A stretch of 64,000 nucleotides of DNA from Campylobacterales bacterium (GCA_026390165.1 JAPLGM010000027.1:1-64000); one strand, 5' to 3'; positions 33,994 to 43,081 are shown, counted from the first letter of the stretch. Notes: generated by a model from the sequence alone, not told the origin. A program made the numbers and translations.

Positions 33994-35738
33994 ATAGATT
34001 AAAAACGATCAATGATTATTTGCACAGTTATCGAGTGGAAGGGCGTTGTGTAAGAGAAGTGATACAGAATTGTCTCAGTAGGTCAAAGAATTTCGATGAT
34101 AAGAACATTTGGATTACCAAAGCGGATACGTCATTCCTAGAACCCTATTTCCTACGATTGGAAAAATGCGATCCATCTTCCTTGCCCCTTTATGGTGTTC
34201 CATTTGCTATCAAGGACAATATTGATGTCGCAGGTTTAACTACAACAGCCGGATGTGCAGAGTTTGCTTACCTCCCCAGTGAACATGCCTTTGTGGTTGA
34301 ACAGCTGATTAATGCTGGAGCTATCCCTATCGGAAAGACAAACCTAGATCAGTTTGCTACAGGCCTTGTGGGAACTCGCAGTCCTTATGGAGAGGGAATT
34401 AATCTATTTGATCCAGAGTATATTTCGGGGGGATCAAGTTCTGGTTCTGCTTTAGCAGTCACAGCCGGCATAGTTCCATTTTCTTTGGGTACCGATACAG
34501 CTGGATCAGGACGAGTTCCTGCAGCGTTTGGGAATATTGTAGGACTGAAACCGACACGGGGGGCGCTTAGCATTCGCGGGGTTGTCCCAGCATGCAAAAG
34601 TCTCGACTGTGTTGCTATTTTCGCACAGACGTGTGACGATGCCCAGCGTGTTTATGACTTGTGCAGTAATTATGATGCTCTGGATTCTTATTCTCGTGGA
34701 AAAAGTAGTGTTAACGCTTTTGGAGATAGATTTCGATTTGGTGTACCACGTGCGGAGCAGTTGGAATTTTTTGGAAACAGTGCATATACAACCCTTTTTT
34801 GGGAGAGTGTTGAGCGACTGGAAGCCTTAGGGGGAAGTCGAGAAGAGATTGATTTTACCCCTTTTATGGAAACAGCTAAACTACTTTATCATGGTCCGTG
34901 GATTGCTGAACGCTATTGCGGGATAAAAGATTTTGCTATGACGCAAAGCGATGCGATGCTTGACGTGACACGTGGGATTATCCTCTCGGGCGCGAAACCA
35001 AGTGCTATTGATGCTTTTGAAGGATTTTATCGTTTATCAGAGCTCAAGCGCCGCAGTGATGAGATAATGGAAACGATCGATTTTTTAGTGACTCCAACGG
35101 CAGGAACGATCTATACGCGCGAGGACGTTCGAAATAATCCACTTGAGCTGAATACGAATCTTGGCTATTACACCAATTTCATGAATTTACTGGATCTGTC
35201 AGCATGCGCTGTCCCAGCAGGATTCACACTCGAGGGGATACCGTTTGGAATAACACTGGCTGCACCTGCATGGAGCGAACATTCGCTTTTAAATATTGGT
35301 GCAAAACTGTATGCTAATACAGAATACGAAAGCGGACTTACCGAAATAGAGAAACCCCAAACAGTTCTTTTAGCCGTTTGTGGTGCACATATGTCAGGAT
35401 TGCCTCTTAATGATGAATTGACAAGCAGAGGGGCAAAGCTGATAGAAAAATCTTTCACAGCGCCTTTGTACCGATTTTATGCGTTGGAAAGTTTTACTCC
35501 ACCTCGTCCCGGTCTTGTTAAAACAAATGAAACTGGCGGGTCAATTGAAGTGGAAATATGGGAAGTCCCTGCTGAAAATTTCGGGTCATTTTTCAACGGA
35601 GTTCCCTCACCCTTAGCGCTTGGAACATTAACGTTGATCGATGAAAAAGTTGTAAAAGGATTTTTATGCGAAAGTTATGCGGTTGACGGAGCAAAAGAAA
35701 TTACCGCACTTGGTGGTTGGCGGAATTATTTAAAATAG
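33990..35738 (+). CDS. atzF: allophanate hydrolase
   Basis: 582 residues. The amidase-signature domain covers about 1-430 with the catalytic Lys in FAIKDNIDVAG and the Ser-cisSer pair in GGSSSGSALAV and GTDTAGSGRVPAAFG. The C-terminal domain (from about 460, LAVCGAHMSGLPLN) matches the second domain of AtzF/DUR1-type hydrolases, which decarboxylates the intermediate. It converts allophanate to two ammonia and two CO2, the last step of guanidine use. It overlaps the Gdx gene by ATGA and ends the operon. Confidence 0.93.
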   Translation: MNRLKTINDYLHSYRVEGRCVREVIQNCLSRSKNFDDKNIWITKADTSFLEPYFLRLEKCDPSSLPLYGVPFAIKDNIDVAGLTTTAGCAEFAYLPSEHAFVVEQLINAGAIPIGKTNLDQFATGLVGTRSPYGEGINLFDPEYISGGSSSGSALAVTAGIVPFSLGTDTAGSGRVPAAFGNIVGLKPTRGALSIRGVVPACKSLDCVAIFAQTCDDAQRVYDLCSNYDALDSYSRGKSSVNAFGDRFRFGVPRAEQLEFFGNSAYTTLFWESVERLEALGGSREEIDFTPFMETAKLLYHGPWIAERYCGIKDFAMTQSDAMLDVTRGIILSGAKPSAIDAFEGFYRLSELKRRSDEIMETIDFLVTPTAGTIYTREDVRNNPLELNTNLGYYTNFMNLLDLSACAVPAGFTLEGIPFGITLAAPAWSEHSLLNIGAKLYANTEYESGLTEIEKPQTVLLAVCGAHMSGLPLNDELTSRGAKLIEKSFTAPLYRFYALESFTPPRPGLVKTNETGGSIEVEIWEVPAENFGSFFNGVPSPLALGTLTLIDEKVVKGFLCESYAVDGAKEITALGGWRNYLK

Positions 35739-35785
35739 GTGAATATTTACTAAAGTTCTAATTGACCGTGAAAGAGGACTTTAAT

Positions 35786-35825
35786 ATCAATATATATTGA
35801 TTTATTGATTCTATTTAGGTACAAT
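35786..35825 (+). promoter_or_regulatory. ArsR operator and promoter
   Basis: A perfect 16-bp palindrome ATCAATATATATTGAT (35786-35801) overlaps a -35-like TTGATT (35797-35802), followed after 17 bp by TACAAT (35820-35825). The layout fits repression by the ArsR protein encoded next, with release by arsenite. Confidence 0.65.
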
Positions 35826-35843
35826 ACGCTCATCGGAGGATTT

Positions 35844-36167
35844 ATGGAAAACTTTTTAGCAACTATTTCCGCACTTAACGACGAAACCAGGATAAAGATA
35901 CTGGCATTTCTGGATCAACATGGACCATTGTGTGTCTGCGACATGCAAAGCTCGTTTGGAATGATTCAGTCCCGTCTATCACGCCATCTCAAAATCCTAA
36001 AAGACGGCGGGTTCTTGCGGGTCGATCGGTGTGGAACATGGGGTTATTACTCCATACGAAGTCCACTGGATCGTTTCCGTAACGAAGCACTGGCTGAAAT
36101 CCGCTGTTTGGGAATTGAGCTTCCCCTATTAAATAAATTATCTGAAACTGGAGAGTGTAAATTATGA
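35844..36167 (+). CDS. arsR: ArsR/SmtB-family arsenic repressor
   Basis: About 107 residues. Winged helix with LNDETRIKILAFLDQHGPLCVCDMQSSFGMIQSRLSRHLKILKDGGFL. The CVCD motif at the start of the recognition region is the classical arsenite-binding pair. The start was set at the ATG at 35844 with GGAGGA in front. A palindromic operator lies in its promoter. Its 3' end overlaps arsC by 4 bp. Confidence 0.93.
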   Translation: MENFLATISALNDETRIKILAFLDQHGPLCVCDMQSSFGMIQSRLSRHLKILKDGGFLRVDRCGTWGYYSIRSPLDRFRNEALAEIRCLGIELPLLNKLSETGECKL

Positions 36168-36568
36168 AAAACGTCCTTATCCTCTGCACTGGCAACAGCT
36201 GTCGCTCCATTATGGGTGAAGCGCTGATTAATGCTAAAATGGGAAATTGTGTCCATGCACAAAGTTCCGGTGTAAAAGCGAGTGGAAAAGTCAATCCAAA
36301 TGCCCAAGCACTGTTGGAAGAGAAAGGGTACTGGAGAGGTGACTATCACTCCAAAGTGATTGACACCGTTATCGATACTCCGTTCGATCTCGTTGTTACC
36401 GTCTGCGATCATGCCCATGAGACCTGCCCGATGTTCCCAAAAGCGGTCAAAACAATCCATGTCGCTTTTGAAGACCCAAGCGGCAAAGAGGTGGAAGAGT
36501 ATGCCAAAACGCTCGATTTGATCGAGGCAACACTGTTGCCTATCATTAAATCTGAGTTGTGTGACTAA
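36164..36568 (+). CDS. arsC: arsenate reductase, low-molecular-weight phosphatase type
   Basis: 134 residues. The P-loop-like LCTGNSCRSIMGEAL holds the first catalytic Cys; VVTVCDHAHETCPMFP holds the other two cysteines of the relay. This is the thioredoxin-coupled arsenate reductase that makes arsenite for export. Its dependence on thioredoxin fits the redox proteins further down the operon. Confidence 0.95.
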   Translation: MKNVLILCTGNSCRSIMGEALINAKMGNCVHAQSSGVKASGKVNPNAQALLEEKGYWRGDYHSKVIDTVIDTPFDLVVTVCDHAHETCPMFPKAVKTIHVAFEDPSGKEVEEYAKTLDLIEATLLPIIKSELCD

Positions 36569-36570
36569 TC

Positions 36571-37521
36571 ATGTGGCAGGAGAGCGTCAACACCATCGTT
36601 TATCAGTGGTTTGGTCTGTCACGTGGTGATAAACTCGCCGATGCGCTCAACTTTTTTATCTACGATACGGTAAAAATCCTTCTTTTACTCACGACAATTA
36701 TCTTTGCAATTACCCTGCTTCGCTCGTACTTTTCTACCGAGAAGGTGCGCGTATACTTAAGCAAAAAGCACGAGTTTACGGGAAATGTCCTCGCCGCACT
36801 ATTTGGGATCATCACCCCGTTTTGTTCGTGTTCGGCTATCCCGCTGTTTTTGGGTTTTTTGCAAGCACGAATACCGCTTGGGGTGACCTTTAGCTATCTT
36901 ATCTCTGCACCGCTGAACAACGAAATCGCTATCGCGATGTTGCTGTCGATGTTCGGATGGAAAGTGGCGGCACTCTACATCGGGTTTGGCTTACTCGTCG
37001 CTATTGTAGGCGGTATCGTCATCGGGCGGTTGGGTCTGGAAAAAGAGATTCTCATCGAGGTAAAACCCCTCGTTGGAGAGATCATAGCAGATGAACAAAA
37101 AATAGCCTTTAGTGTCAGACTAAAAGATGCCAAAGAATACACACAAGAGATCCTTACCAAAACATGGATTTATGTCCTTGCCGGTGTCGGAGTGGGTGCG
37201 TTTATCCACGGATATGTCCCGACCGAGTTCATTGTCCGCGTGGCAGGAGCCGATAATATTTTTGCCGTCCCTATCGCGACACTGTTAGGGGTACCGATGT
37301 ACTCCAATGCAGCCGGAGTAATGCCGCTGATCGAAGTACTTACCTCCAAAGGGATGCTGATGGGGACGGCACTTAGCTTTATGATGGCGATTACGGCGCT
37401 AAGTCTGCCTGAGGCGATGATCTTAAAACGAATCATGAGTCTAAAGCTCATTGGAATCTTTTTCGGTACGGTGACGCTGGGTATTATCGGTGTTGGGTAT
37501 TTGTTTAATGCACTATTATGA
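36571..37521 (+). CDS. arsP: ArsP/DUF318-type permease
   Basis: 316 residues with about eight membrane helices. GIITPFCSCSAIPLFLGFLQARIPLGVTFSYLISAPLNNEIA is the diagnostic DUF318/ArsP stretch with a vicinal Cys pair. ArsP-type proteins export trivalent organoarsenicals or arsenite. It follows arsC by 2 bp. No acr3 or arsB is visible in the window, so this may be the only arsenic exporter of the operon. Confidence 0.88.
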   Translation: MWQESVNTIVYQWFGLSRGDKLADALNFFIYDTVKILLLLTTIIFAITLLRSYFSTEKVRVYLSKKHEFTGNVLAALFGIITPFCSCSAIPLFLGFLQARIPLGVTFSYLISAPLNNEIAIAMLLSMFGWKVAALYIGFGLLVAIVGGIVIGRLGLEKEILIEVKPLVGEIIADEQKIAFSVRLKDAKEYTQEILTKTWIYVLAGVGVGAFIHGYVPTEFIVRVAGADNIFAVPIATLLGVPMYSNAAGVMPLIEVLTSKGMLMGTALSFMMAITALSLPEAMILKRIMSLKLIGIFFGTVTLGIIGVGYLFNALL

Positions 37522-37559
37522 GAACGTTAACTACGTTAGCCGCTATGGCACTAAAGCTT

Positions 37560-37573
37560 GCCTCTTAAGAGGC
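37560..37573. repeat. hairpin-forming palindrome after the arsP-like gene
   Basis: A perfect 14-bp palindrome GCCTCTTAAGAGGC in the 75-bp gap before the next gene, followed by an A/T-rich stretch. It could be a processing or attenuation hairpin; there is no long T run. Confidence 0.4.
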
Positions 37574-37596
37574 AGAAATATTTTATAGGAGTTAAT

Positions 37597-37857
37597 ATGA
37601 AAATAGAAATGATGAATCATACCGGCGGAGTCAAAGCTTTTCTTTCAGGCTTTAGTACTGAAGAGTTAAGTGCAAAAATAGAAGCATGTAAAAGTGGAGA
37701 ATGTTCGTGTGAATGTGACCCTGCACTGATGCAAAAGATTGAATCAATTGATCTCGTTAGCGTTGATGGCGGTTCTACCATTACGATTACCGGAGACGTA
37801 AATGCTCAAACCCTTGCACCCATGATGCAAGAATGCTTAATAGGAGAAAAACAATGA
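37597..37857 (+). CDS. small cysteine-rich protein in the arsenic operon
   Basis: 86 residues. ATG at 37597 has TAGGAG in front. It contains a cluster of four cysteines (EACKSGECSCECDPA, residues about 28-42) and one near the C-terminus (MQECLIGE). It overlaps the next thioredoxin-like gene by 4 bp. The Cys cluster suggests metal or arsenite binding, but the family is not recognised. Confidence 0.75.
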   Translation: MKIEMMNHTGGVKAFLSGFSTEELSAKIEACKSGECSCECDPALMQKIESIDLVSVDGGSTITITGDVNAQTLAPMMQECLIGEKQ

Positions 37858-38090
37858 AAATCGAAATTTTAGGAACGGGCTGTTCCAAATGTAAAGCCCT
37901 CGAAGAGGCGACCAAACAAGCAGTAGCACAAAGTGGTACGTTTGCTCAAATCGAAAAGGTCGAAGATATCCAAAAAATCATGGAATACGGTGTCATGAGT
38001 ACTCCTGGATTCGTAATCGATGGTAAAGTCCTCAGCACCGGAAAACTGCTCAGTATCAATGAGATCAAAGACTTGATCCACGCACACTAA
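37854..38090 (+). CDS. small thioredoxin-fold protein (Thioredoxin_3 type)
   Basis: 78 residues. Active-site CSKC in ILGTGCSKCKALEEAT, cis-proline loop MSTPGFVIDG. Such glutaredoxin-sized redox proteins often sit next to ArsP-type permeases and probably reduce thiols in ArsC or in the Cys-rich protein. Overlaps its neighbours on both sides (ATGA, TAATG). Confidence 0.9.
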   Translation: MKIEILGTGCSKCKALEEATKQAVAQSGTFAQIEKVEDIQKIMEYGVMSTPGFVIDGKVLSTGKLLSINEIKDLIHAH

Positions 38091-38794
38091 TGGAAAGCTT
38101 CCTTTTAGGGCTGCTTGAATCGCATGGGGCACTGGTTTTTGCCGGAGCCTTTAGTGTCGGTGCTTTGACCTCACTTGCCCCTTGCTCTATTATCTCCGTT
38201 CCCTTACTGGTTGGAAGTGCACTGGGGATGAGTTCGCATTTAAGCCCTCGTGAGCGGGTACATTTTACCTATATCTTTGCTTCCCTTTTTGCGTTTGGTG
38301 TTGCGGTGAGTTTCTCTATTCTCGCCTATATGGTTGCTAAGATGGGATACTTTTTCTCTATTGCACCGCTGGAAGCGTATATTGCAGGGGGAATTGCGTC
38401 CATTGTAATCGGGTTGTATTCGCTTGGGATTCTCCCCGAAGTGATCGACAAAGGGCGATGGATGAACCGTCTTATCACGCTTCGCTATCTTGGAGCCTTT
38501 TTAATCGGGATGCTCTTTGGACTCGTCTCTACCCCCTGTGCGTCCGCTCCTTTGGTAGCCATTATCACCGTTGCCGCTAATGCACCGGATTGGTATGCGT
38601 ATGCCCTTGTCCTCACCTTCGCGCTGGGGCATTCATTGCTATTGTTAGCGGCTGGGGTATCCATCGGATTTGCTCAAGGGGTTGCTTCCAGCTCAAAAAT
38701 AGCGTTTATCACCGGATGGATGACTAAGCTCTTTTCCTTTGCCCTCATCGCCATCGGAATCTATTTTTTTACCTTAGCCTATCAACAATTTTAA
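38090..38794 (+). CDS. ccdA: CcdA/DsbD-like thiol-reductant membrane protein
   Basis: 234 residues with six membrane helices. The two redox cysteines are in LAPCSIISVPLL (near residue 31) and VSTPCASAPLVA (near 150), both next to proline as in CcdA/DsbD transmembrane domains. It carries electrons from cytoplasmic thioredoxin to the periplasm, presumably to the exported thioredoxin encoded next. Confidence 0.9.
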   Translation: MESFLLGLLESHGALVFAGAFSVGALTSLAPCSIISVPLLVGSALGMSSHLSPRERVHFTYIFASLFAFGVAVSFSILAYMVAKMGYFFSIAPLEAYIAGGIASIVIGLYSLGILPEVIDKGRWMNRLITLRYLGAFLIGMLFGLVSTPCASAPLVAIITVAANAPDWYAYALVLTFALGHSLLLLAAGVSIGFAQGVASSSKIAFITGWMTKLFSFALIAIGIYFFTLAYQQF

Positions 38795-38803
38795 AGGAAC
38801 TGT

Positions 38804-39172
38804 ATGTTTAAATTTATTGCTTTGGTTGCATTTTGTGTATCCATCTACTCTGCCGAATTACAACCACGCCCTTATGCTCTTGTCAAACAAGAGATAGGGC
38901 GTGGTCAAACCGTCATGGTTGAAGCGGGTTCCACCCATTGCCAAACGTGTATCGATATGGGAAGATTACTCTACAATGAGATGCAACTCAACCCCGACCG
39001 CAAGATCTTTTTTGTCAATGTCGGTGAAGAGCGTGACGCTGCACGTGCCATGAAAATCCAAATGATCCCGACGCAGATCATCTATGACGCGCAGGGACGT
39101 GAGATCGACCGTCATATTGGGGGATTTACCACCAACGGATTAAAGCGGTTTTTAGCGAAGCATAAAATCTAA
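38804..39172 (+). CDS. exported thioredoxin-fold protein
   Basis: 122 residues with a signal peptide (MFKFIALVAFCVSIYSAE). The active site is CQTC in STHCQTCIDMGRLL, and MIPTQIIYDAQG is the cis-proline loop. It is probably the periplasmic partner of the CcdA-like protein. Last gene of the plus-strand arsenic/thiol operon; it faces the copper operon, with a gap of about 30 bp. Confidence 0.9.
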   Translation: MFKFIALVAFCVSIYSAELQPRPYALVKQEIGRGQTVMVEAGSTHCQTCIDMGRLLYNEMQLNPDRKIFFVNVGEERDAARAMKIQMIPTQIIYDAQGREIDRHIGGFTTNGLKRFLAKHKI

Positions 39173-39203
39173 TGGAGAAATCCTCAACAGCGCTAACATC
39201 TTT

Positions 39204-40568
39204 TTATCCATAGTGCTCACCTATAGTTAAAAGGTTCACTTTTTTTGCAACTCTCCCCTCTGGATGTTTGTACCATCCTGGGTCAGTATAATCGCCTTTT
39301 GGTTGATTTTTACGTACTTTGACTAAAGTAAACATTCCACCCATTTCAATGGGTCCGAATGGTCCTTTTCCGGTCATCATCGGAAGTGTATTTTCCGGCA
39401 ATGCCATCCCCATATTGGCCATATCCTGCATCTCTGCCATTCCATTTTTCCCCATAGGCATATACATATAATCGGGCATCAGATCACTAATTTTTTCGGT
39501 AAGATCATCTTGTTTTACTCCGATCATATTGGGTATAGTGTGTCCCATCGGGCCCATTGTATGGTGCGACTTATGGCAGTGAAATGACCAATCCCCCTCT
39601 TCGGTGGCGATAAACTCGATAGCCCTCACAGCACCGACAGGGATATCCGTTGTCACCTCCGGCCATCTCGCACTTTTAGGAACCCATCCGCCATCGGTGC
39701 AGGTTACCTCGAACGGATGCCCGTGCATATGGATCGGATGGTTGGTCATAGTGAGATTTCCCACGCGGATACGGACACGATCCCCTACCCGAACATTCAT
39801 AGAGTCAATCCCAGGAAAGACACGACTGTTAAAACTCCACAGATTAAACTCAGTCATCGTTGAGGGATTCGGGGTATAGGTTCCCGGTGCAACGTCATAG
39901 CTGGCAAGTAGAAAACAAAAATCGCGATCTACGCGATGCTCTTGCGGTTTTTTGGGATGGATTATAAACATCCCCATCATCCCTAATGCCATCTGCACCA
40001 TCTCATCGGCGTGAGGGTGATACATAAACGTCCCGCTTTGGCGAAGGGTAAACTCATAGACATAGGTTTCACCCGGAGCGATAGCACTCTGCGTCAATCC
40101 GCCGACACCGTCCATTCCGTTAGGGAGGATAAGTCCGTGCCAATGGATCGTTGTGTGTTCAGGGAGTTTGTTGGTTACGATAAGGCGTATTCGATCTCCC
40201 TCCACCGCTTCGATGGTGGGACCCGGACTCGTCCCGTTGTATCCCCAACAATTGACCACCATACCGGGGGAGAACTCGCGCATTACCGGTTCGGCAACGA
40301 TGCGAAACTCTTTTACCCCCTCTTTCATCTCATAAGGGAGACTCCATCCATTGAGGGTAACGACGGGATTGTAGTTTTTCCCCTCTTGGGAGGTGATAAT
40401 AGTAGCAGGGGATAGGACACGTTTCGGATCTTTGACAAAGGTGAGTTGACGATTCTTAGAGGGTGTTTCGCAATGATTTTTTTCTTGGGCACGAGAGGTC
40501 GAAACAACTGCCGCTGATGCAATCAATGCCGCCCCTAATCCTAAAAAATCTCTTCTATCATGTTTCAT
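39204..40568 (-). CDS. Tat-exported multicopper oxidase
   Basis: 454 residues. Tat signal DRRDFLGLGAALIASAAVV near the N-terminus. All four copper-binding patches are visible: HWHGL, YHPHADE, HPIHMHGHPF and FHCHKSHHTMGPMGH. A Met-rich segment near residues 365-400 (MPDYMYMPMGKNGM, MANMGMALPENTLPMM) resembles the Cu(I)-binding part of CueO/CopA. It oxidises Cu(I) in the periplasm. Only two cupredoxin-type regions are apparent, shorter than CopA proteins. It overlaps the TolC-like gene by 4 bp and ends the copper operon. Confidence 0.93.
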   Translation of the reverse strand: MKHDRRDFLGLGAALIASAAVVSTSRAQEKNHCETPSKNRQLTFVKDPKRVLSPATIITSQEGKNYNPVVTLNGWSLPYEMKEGVKEFRIVAEPVMREFSPGMVVNCWGYNGTSPGPTIEAVEGDRIRLIVTNKLPEHTTIHWHGLILPNGMDGVGGLTQSAIAPGETYVYEFTLRQSGTFMYHPHADEMVQMALGMMGMFIIHPKKPQEHRVDRDFCFLLASYDVAPGTYTPNPSTMTEFNLWSFNSRVFPGIDSMNVRVGDRVRIRVGNLTMTNHPIHMHGHPFEVTCTDGGWVPKSARWPEVTTDIPVGAVRAIEFIATEEGDWSFHCHKSHHTMGPMGHTIPNMIGVKQDDLTEKISDLMPDYMYMPMGKNGMAEMQDMANMGMALPENTLPMMTGKGPFGPIEMGGMFTLVKVRKNQPKGDYTDPGWYKHPEGRVAKKVNLLTIGEHYG

Positions 40569-41920
40569 TGTGCCTCCTTGATATTCTTACCGCCGATTGT
40601 ATACATTAAATCCGCCTGCAATTTCTGGTATTCCCCTATCGCCATCACTTCTTGAATCTTTACCTCGCTATAGCGACGTTGATCCGTGAGAAGCTCATAA
40701 ATACCGTCCAACATACCGTTATAGTAACGCTGAGTTTCTTCCATAATATTTTGATTTATTTTTACAATATTAGTATGATATTCATCTGCACTGTCATAGG
40801 CATAGCGTGATGCGGCGTAAGCTTCACGTGTTTGGCTTCTGACATTCACCGCCATTTCATAGAGCCGTTGCACGCTTTGATTATAGTAGGCCTGAGTACG
40901 GCTTAGTCGTCCCTGCCCCATATCAAAAAGAGGAATGGGGATTTTGAGTCCGATTGTATTAAAACGTGCAGCATCACTGCTTTTTTCACTTCCCCCTTCC
41001 AAGGTGACCTCAGAAAGCAGTCGGGTATTTTTGGTGTATCCTGCCTCTTTTGCTGCGTATTCAACACTTTTCATTGCTGCGGCAATATCAAGGCGATTGG
41101 CAATGGCCATCTGTTCAAGTGCGTCACTTTTTGGAAATGTTGACGATAGGCGCAATGGTTCATGGCTCAATGTATACGAGGTTTGTTCTGCGTACACTCC
41201 CATCATTTTATTGAGAGCTTCACGTGCTGTAGCATCGTCTCTATGAAGGCGAATCGATTCAAGTCGTGCATGGGCGTAGTCATTCTGGATTTTAAAATAA
41301 TCCCGTTTGGAAAGATTGCCTGCCGTATATTGCCGTATAGCAAGTTGCAAAGATACTTCATATGATTTAAGCACCTCACCATTTAAGTGGACTGCCTCTT
41401 GTGCAACACGCGCATCGATATAGCACTTTCTCGCATCCCGAACACTGCGAAGCACTTCATCGCCGACACGGAACTTTGTCTCTTCAAGCGCCAATCCGCC
41501 GAGTTCTTTTCGTAGCGGTATCCAGAGCAAATCCAAAAATGAAAGTTCCAATGTCACACCCGATGTACTCACACCGCCACCACGCCCGACCGAATAACCA
41601 AGCAATGGATTACTCATCAATCCCGCCTGCACAAGATCGCTTTGTGCAATCCCTATTTGCTCGTATGTTTGCTGCAAGGCACGATTGTTAATGAGAGTGA
41701 TACGAACGGTATTCTCTTCACTCAATGGCTCTTTTAATAATGTATTAACACGTGTTTGGGCTTCATCGGCTTCTTTTGGTGTTTTAATCCACGTCAGTTC
41801 TCCCGTTCCTCTACTTTGTGTTATTTGATTCATAGAATCAAACACCTCCTTTTGAGAAAGAGTCGAACAGCCCGATAATACCAATATTACTGCGAACGAT
41901 ACTAATATCTTTTTTTTCAT
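40565..41920 (-). CDS. TolC/OprM-family outer-membrane lipoprotein
   Basis: 451 residues. Lipoprotein signal VILVLSGCSTL with the lipidated Cys near residue 18. Two long helical regions with family motifs (TLINNRALQQTYEQIGIAQSDLVQAGLMSNPLL, ANRLDIAAAMKSVEYAAKEA). It should form the outer-membrane part of a copper efflux system, but no CusA/CusB genes follow in this window. Coupled by ATGA on both sides. Confidence 0.9.
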   Translation of the reverse strand: MKKKILVSFAVILVLSGCSTLSQKEVFDSMNQITQSRGTGELTWIKTPKEADEAQTRVNTLLKEPLSEENTVRITLINNRALQQTYEQIGIAQSDLVQAGLMSNPLLGYSVGRGGGVSTSGVTLELSFLDLLWIPLRKELGGLALEETKFRVGDEVLRSVRDARKCYIDARVAQEAVHLNGEVLKSYEVSLQLAIRQYTAGNLSKRDYFKIQNDYAHARLESIRLHRDDATAREALNKMMGVYAEQTSYTLSHEPLRLSSTFPKSDALEQMAIANRLDIAAAMKSVEYAAKEAGYTKNTRLLSEVTLEGGSEKSSDAARFNTIGLKIPIPLFDMGQGRLSRTQAYYNQSVQRLYEMAVNVRSQTREAYAASRYAYDSADEYHTNIVKINQNIMEETQRYYNGMLDGIYELLTDQRRYSEVKIQEVMAIGEYQKLQADLMYTIGGKNIKEAQ

Positions 41921-42117
41921 TTTTGAAATCCGGGACGTGTCACATTCTGATCGCGTTCTTGAAGTCGCATCTCTTCACGAACATCTATTGGTGGTCGTAA
42001 TGGGATATAGACACTTTTTCCTTCTGCTGCATGTACGTAAACAGGTGACTTTACCCCCTCAGCAGCAGCACCCATAGAGATGATGATCACCATAAGGAGA
42101 AAAGCCGAACGGTTCAT
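41917..42117 (-). CDS. small exported protein of the copper operon
   Basis: 66 residues: a signal peptide (MNRSAFLLMVIIISMGAAAEG) followed by a short basic/acidic mature part ending TRPGFQK. It overlaps the CusF-like gene and the TolC-like gene by 4 bp each, so it is translated with them. No known family was recognised and no metal-binding residues stand out. Confidence 0.7.
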   Translation of the reverse strand: MNRSAFLLMVIIISMGAAAEGVKSPVYVHAAEGKSVYIPLRPPIDVREEMRLQERDQNVTRPGFQK

Positions 42118-42455
42118 TGTTTTTTCATCCGAACGATTACATTTTTTCCATCTTTTTGTATAAATTCAAAATCAACCTTGTCTCCAACGTTCAAAGGATC
42201 TGTCAGCTCATGATCGAGCACTTCAAAAGGCATATTCATAGATGACCATCCTAGCGCTGGAATTGGATTATGAAAAATACGCAAACTTTCATGATTATCA
42301 GCAATCGATTTCACTGTTCCGCTGGCATGAATAGTTTGCGTAAGAATAACCGTACTTTTCGGATCGGAATGATTTTCACCCATATCCATCCCCCACACCA
42401 TTGGACTCACTGTCAATACACCAATATATACGGCACTCAGAATTTTTGTTTTCAT
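42114..42455 (-). CDS. cusF: CusF-like periplasmic copper-binding protein
   Basis: 113 residues with a signal peptide (KILSAVYIGVLTVSPMVWG). The CusF copper site is visible: a His in IFHNPIPALGW, the Trp after it and the two Met of SSMNMPF, then DKVDFEFIQKDGK. It carries Cu(I) or Ag(I) in the periplasm, and here probably hands it to the multicopper oxidase. First gene of the copper operon. Confidence 0.88.
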   Translation of the reverse strand: MKTKILSAVYIGVLTVSPMVWGMDMGENHSDPKSTVILTQTIHASGTVKSIADNHESLRIFHNPIPALGWSSMNMPFEVLDHELTDPLNVGDKVDFEFIQKDGKNVIVRMKKQ

Positions 42456-42643
42456 ATTATTTTCCTTTTCTCTTATGAAAGTAGTATAGCACTGAAGAGA
42501 ACTCTATCATTTAACCTAATATTAACAGCATTAATATCAGACGCAAATATGTTACGTGTGTTGAAACGTCATATACATTGCTTTTATGGTGCAATGAAAA
42601 AAATAAAGGATAAATGCGCATCTACCAATTTTATCTCGTATGT

Positions 42644-42649
42644 TATAAT
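42644..42649 (+). promoter_or_regulatory. candidate -10 box upstream of the DUF3147 gene
   Basis: TATAAT at 42644-42649, about 60 bp before the ATG of the DUF3147 gene. The rest of 42456-42710 shows no gene. Confidence 0.4.
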
Positions 42650-42710
42650 CAACGAATAATTTAGAGCTGTTTTTCGGCGACAATCTCACGGTAAAATAAG
42701 AGGCTGAACT

Positions 42711-43061
42711 ATGACATGGCTCATTGTAAAATATTTACTGACCGCAGGGGTGGTGGTGCTCATTTCTGAAATGGCGAAACGAAGCGATAAGCTGGGTGGG
42801 TTAGTTGCGGCATTGCCGATCGTAACATTTTTAACACTGATTTGGCTTTATGTTGAAAATCAGAGTACCGAAAAGATTGCCAATCACGCATGGTATACGT
42901 TTTGGTACGTTGTCCCGACTTTGCCGATGTTTTTGGCGTTTCCAATACTGCTGGAGAAAATCGGTTTTTGGTTGGCACTCCTTGCTTCGATAGCTATCTC
43001 TATTATCTGTTTTGTGGTATTTTCCCTCATCATTCGGCAGTTTGGAATCAATTTATGGTAA
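42711..43061 (+). CDS. DUF3147-type small membrane protein
   Basis: 116 residues with four hydrophobic helices (LIVKYLLTAGVVVLIS, LGGLVAALPIVTFLTLIWLYVE, WYVVPTLPMFLAFPILL, LALLASIAISIICFVVFSLI). It resembles DUF3147 membrane proteins, whose function is unknown. It stands alone just outside the left copy of the 50-bp inverted repeat. Confidence 0.75.
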   Translation: MTWLIVKYLLTAGVVVLISEMAKRSDKLGGLVAALPIVTFLTLIWLYVENQSTEKIANHAWYTFWYVVPTLPMFLAFPILLEKIGFWLALLASIAISIICFVVFSLIIRQFGINLW

Positions 43062-43081
43062 AGGTGAAACGGTTAATATTT

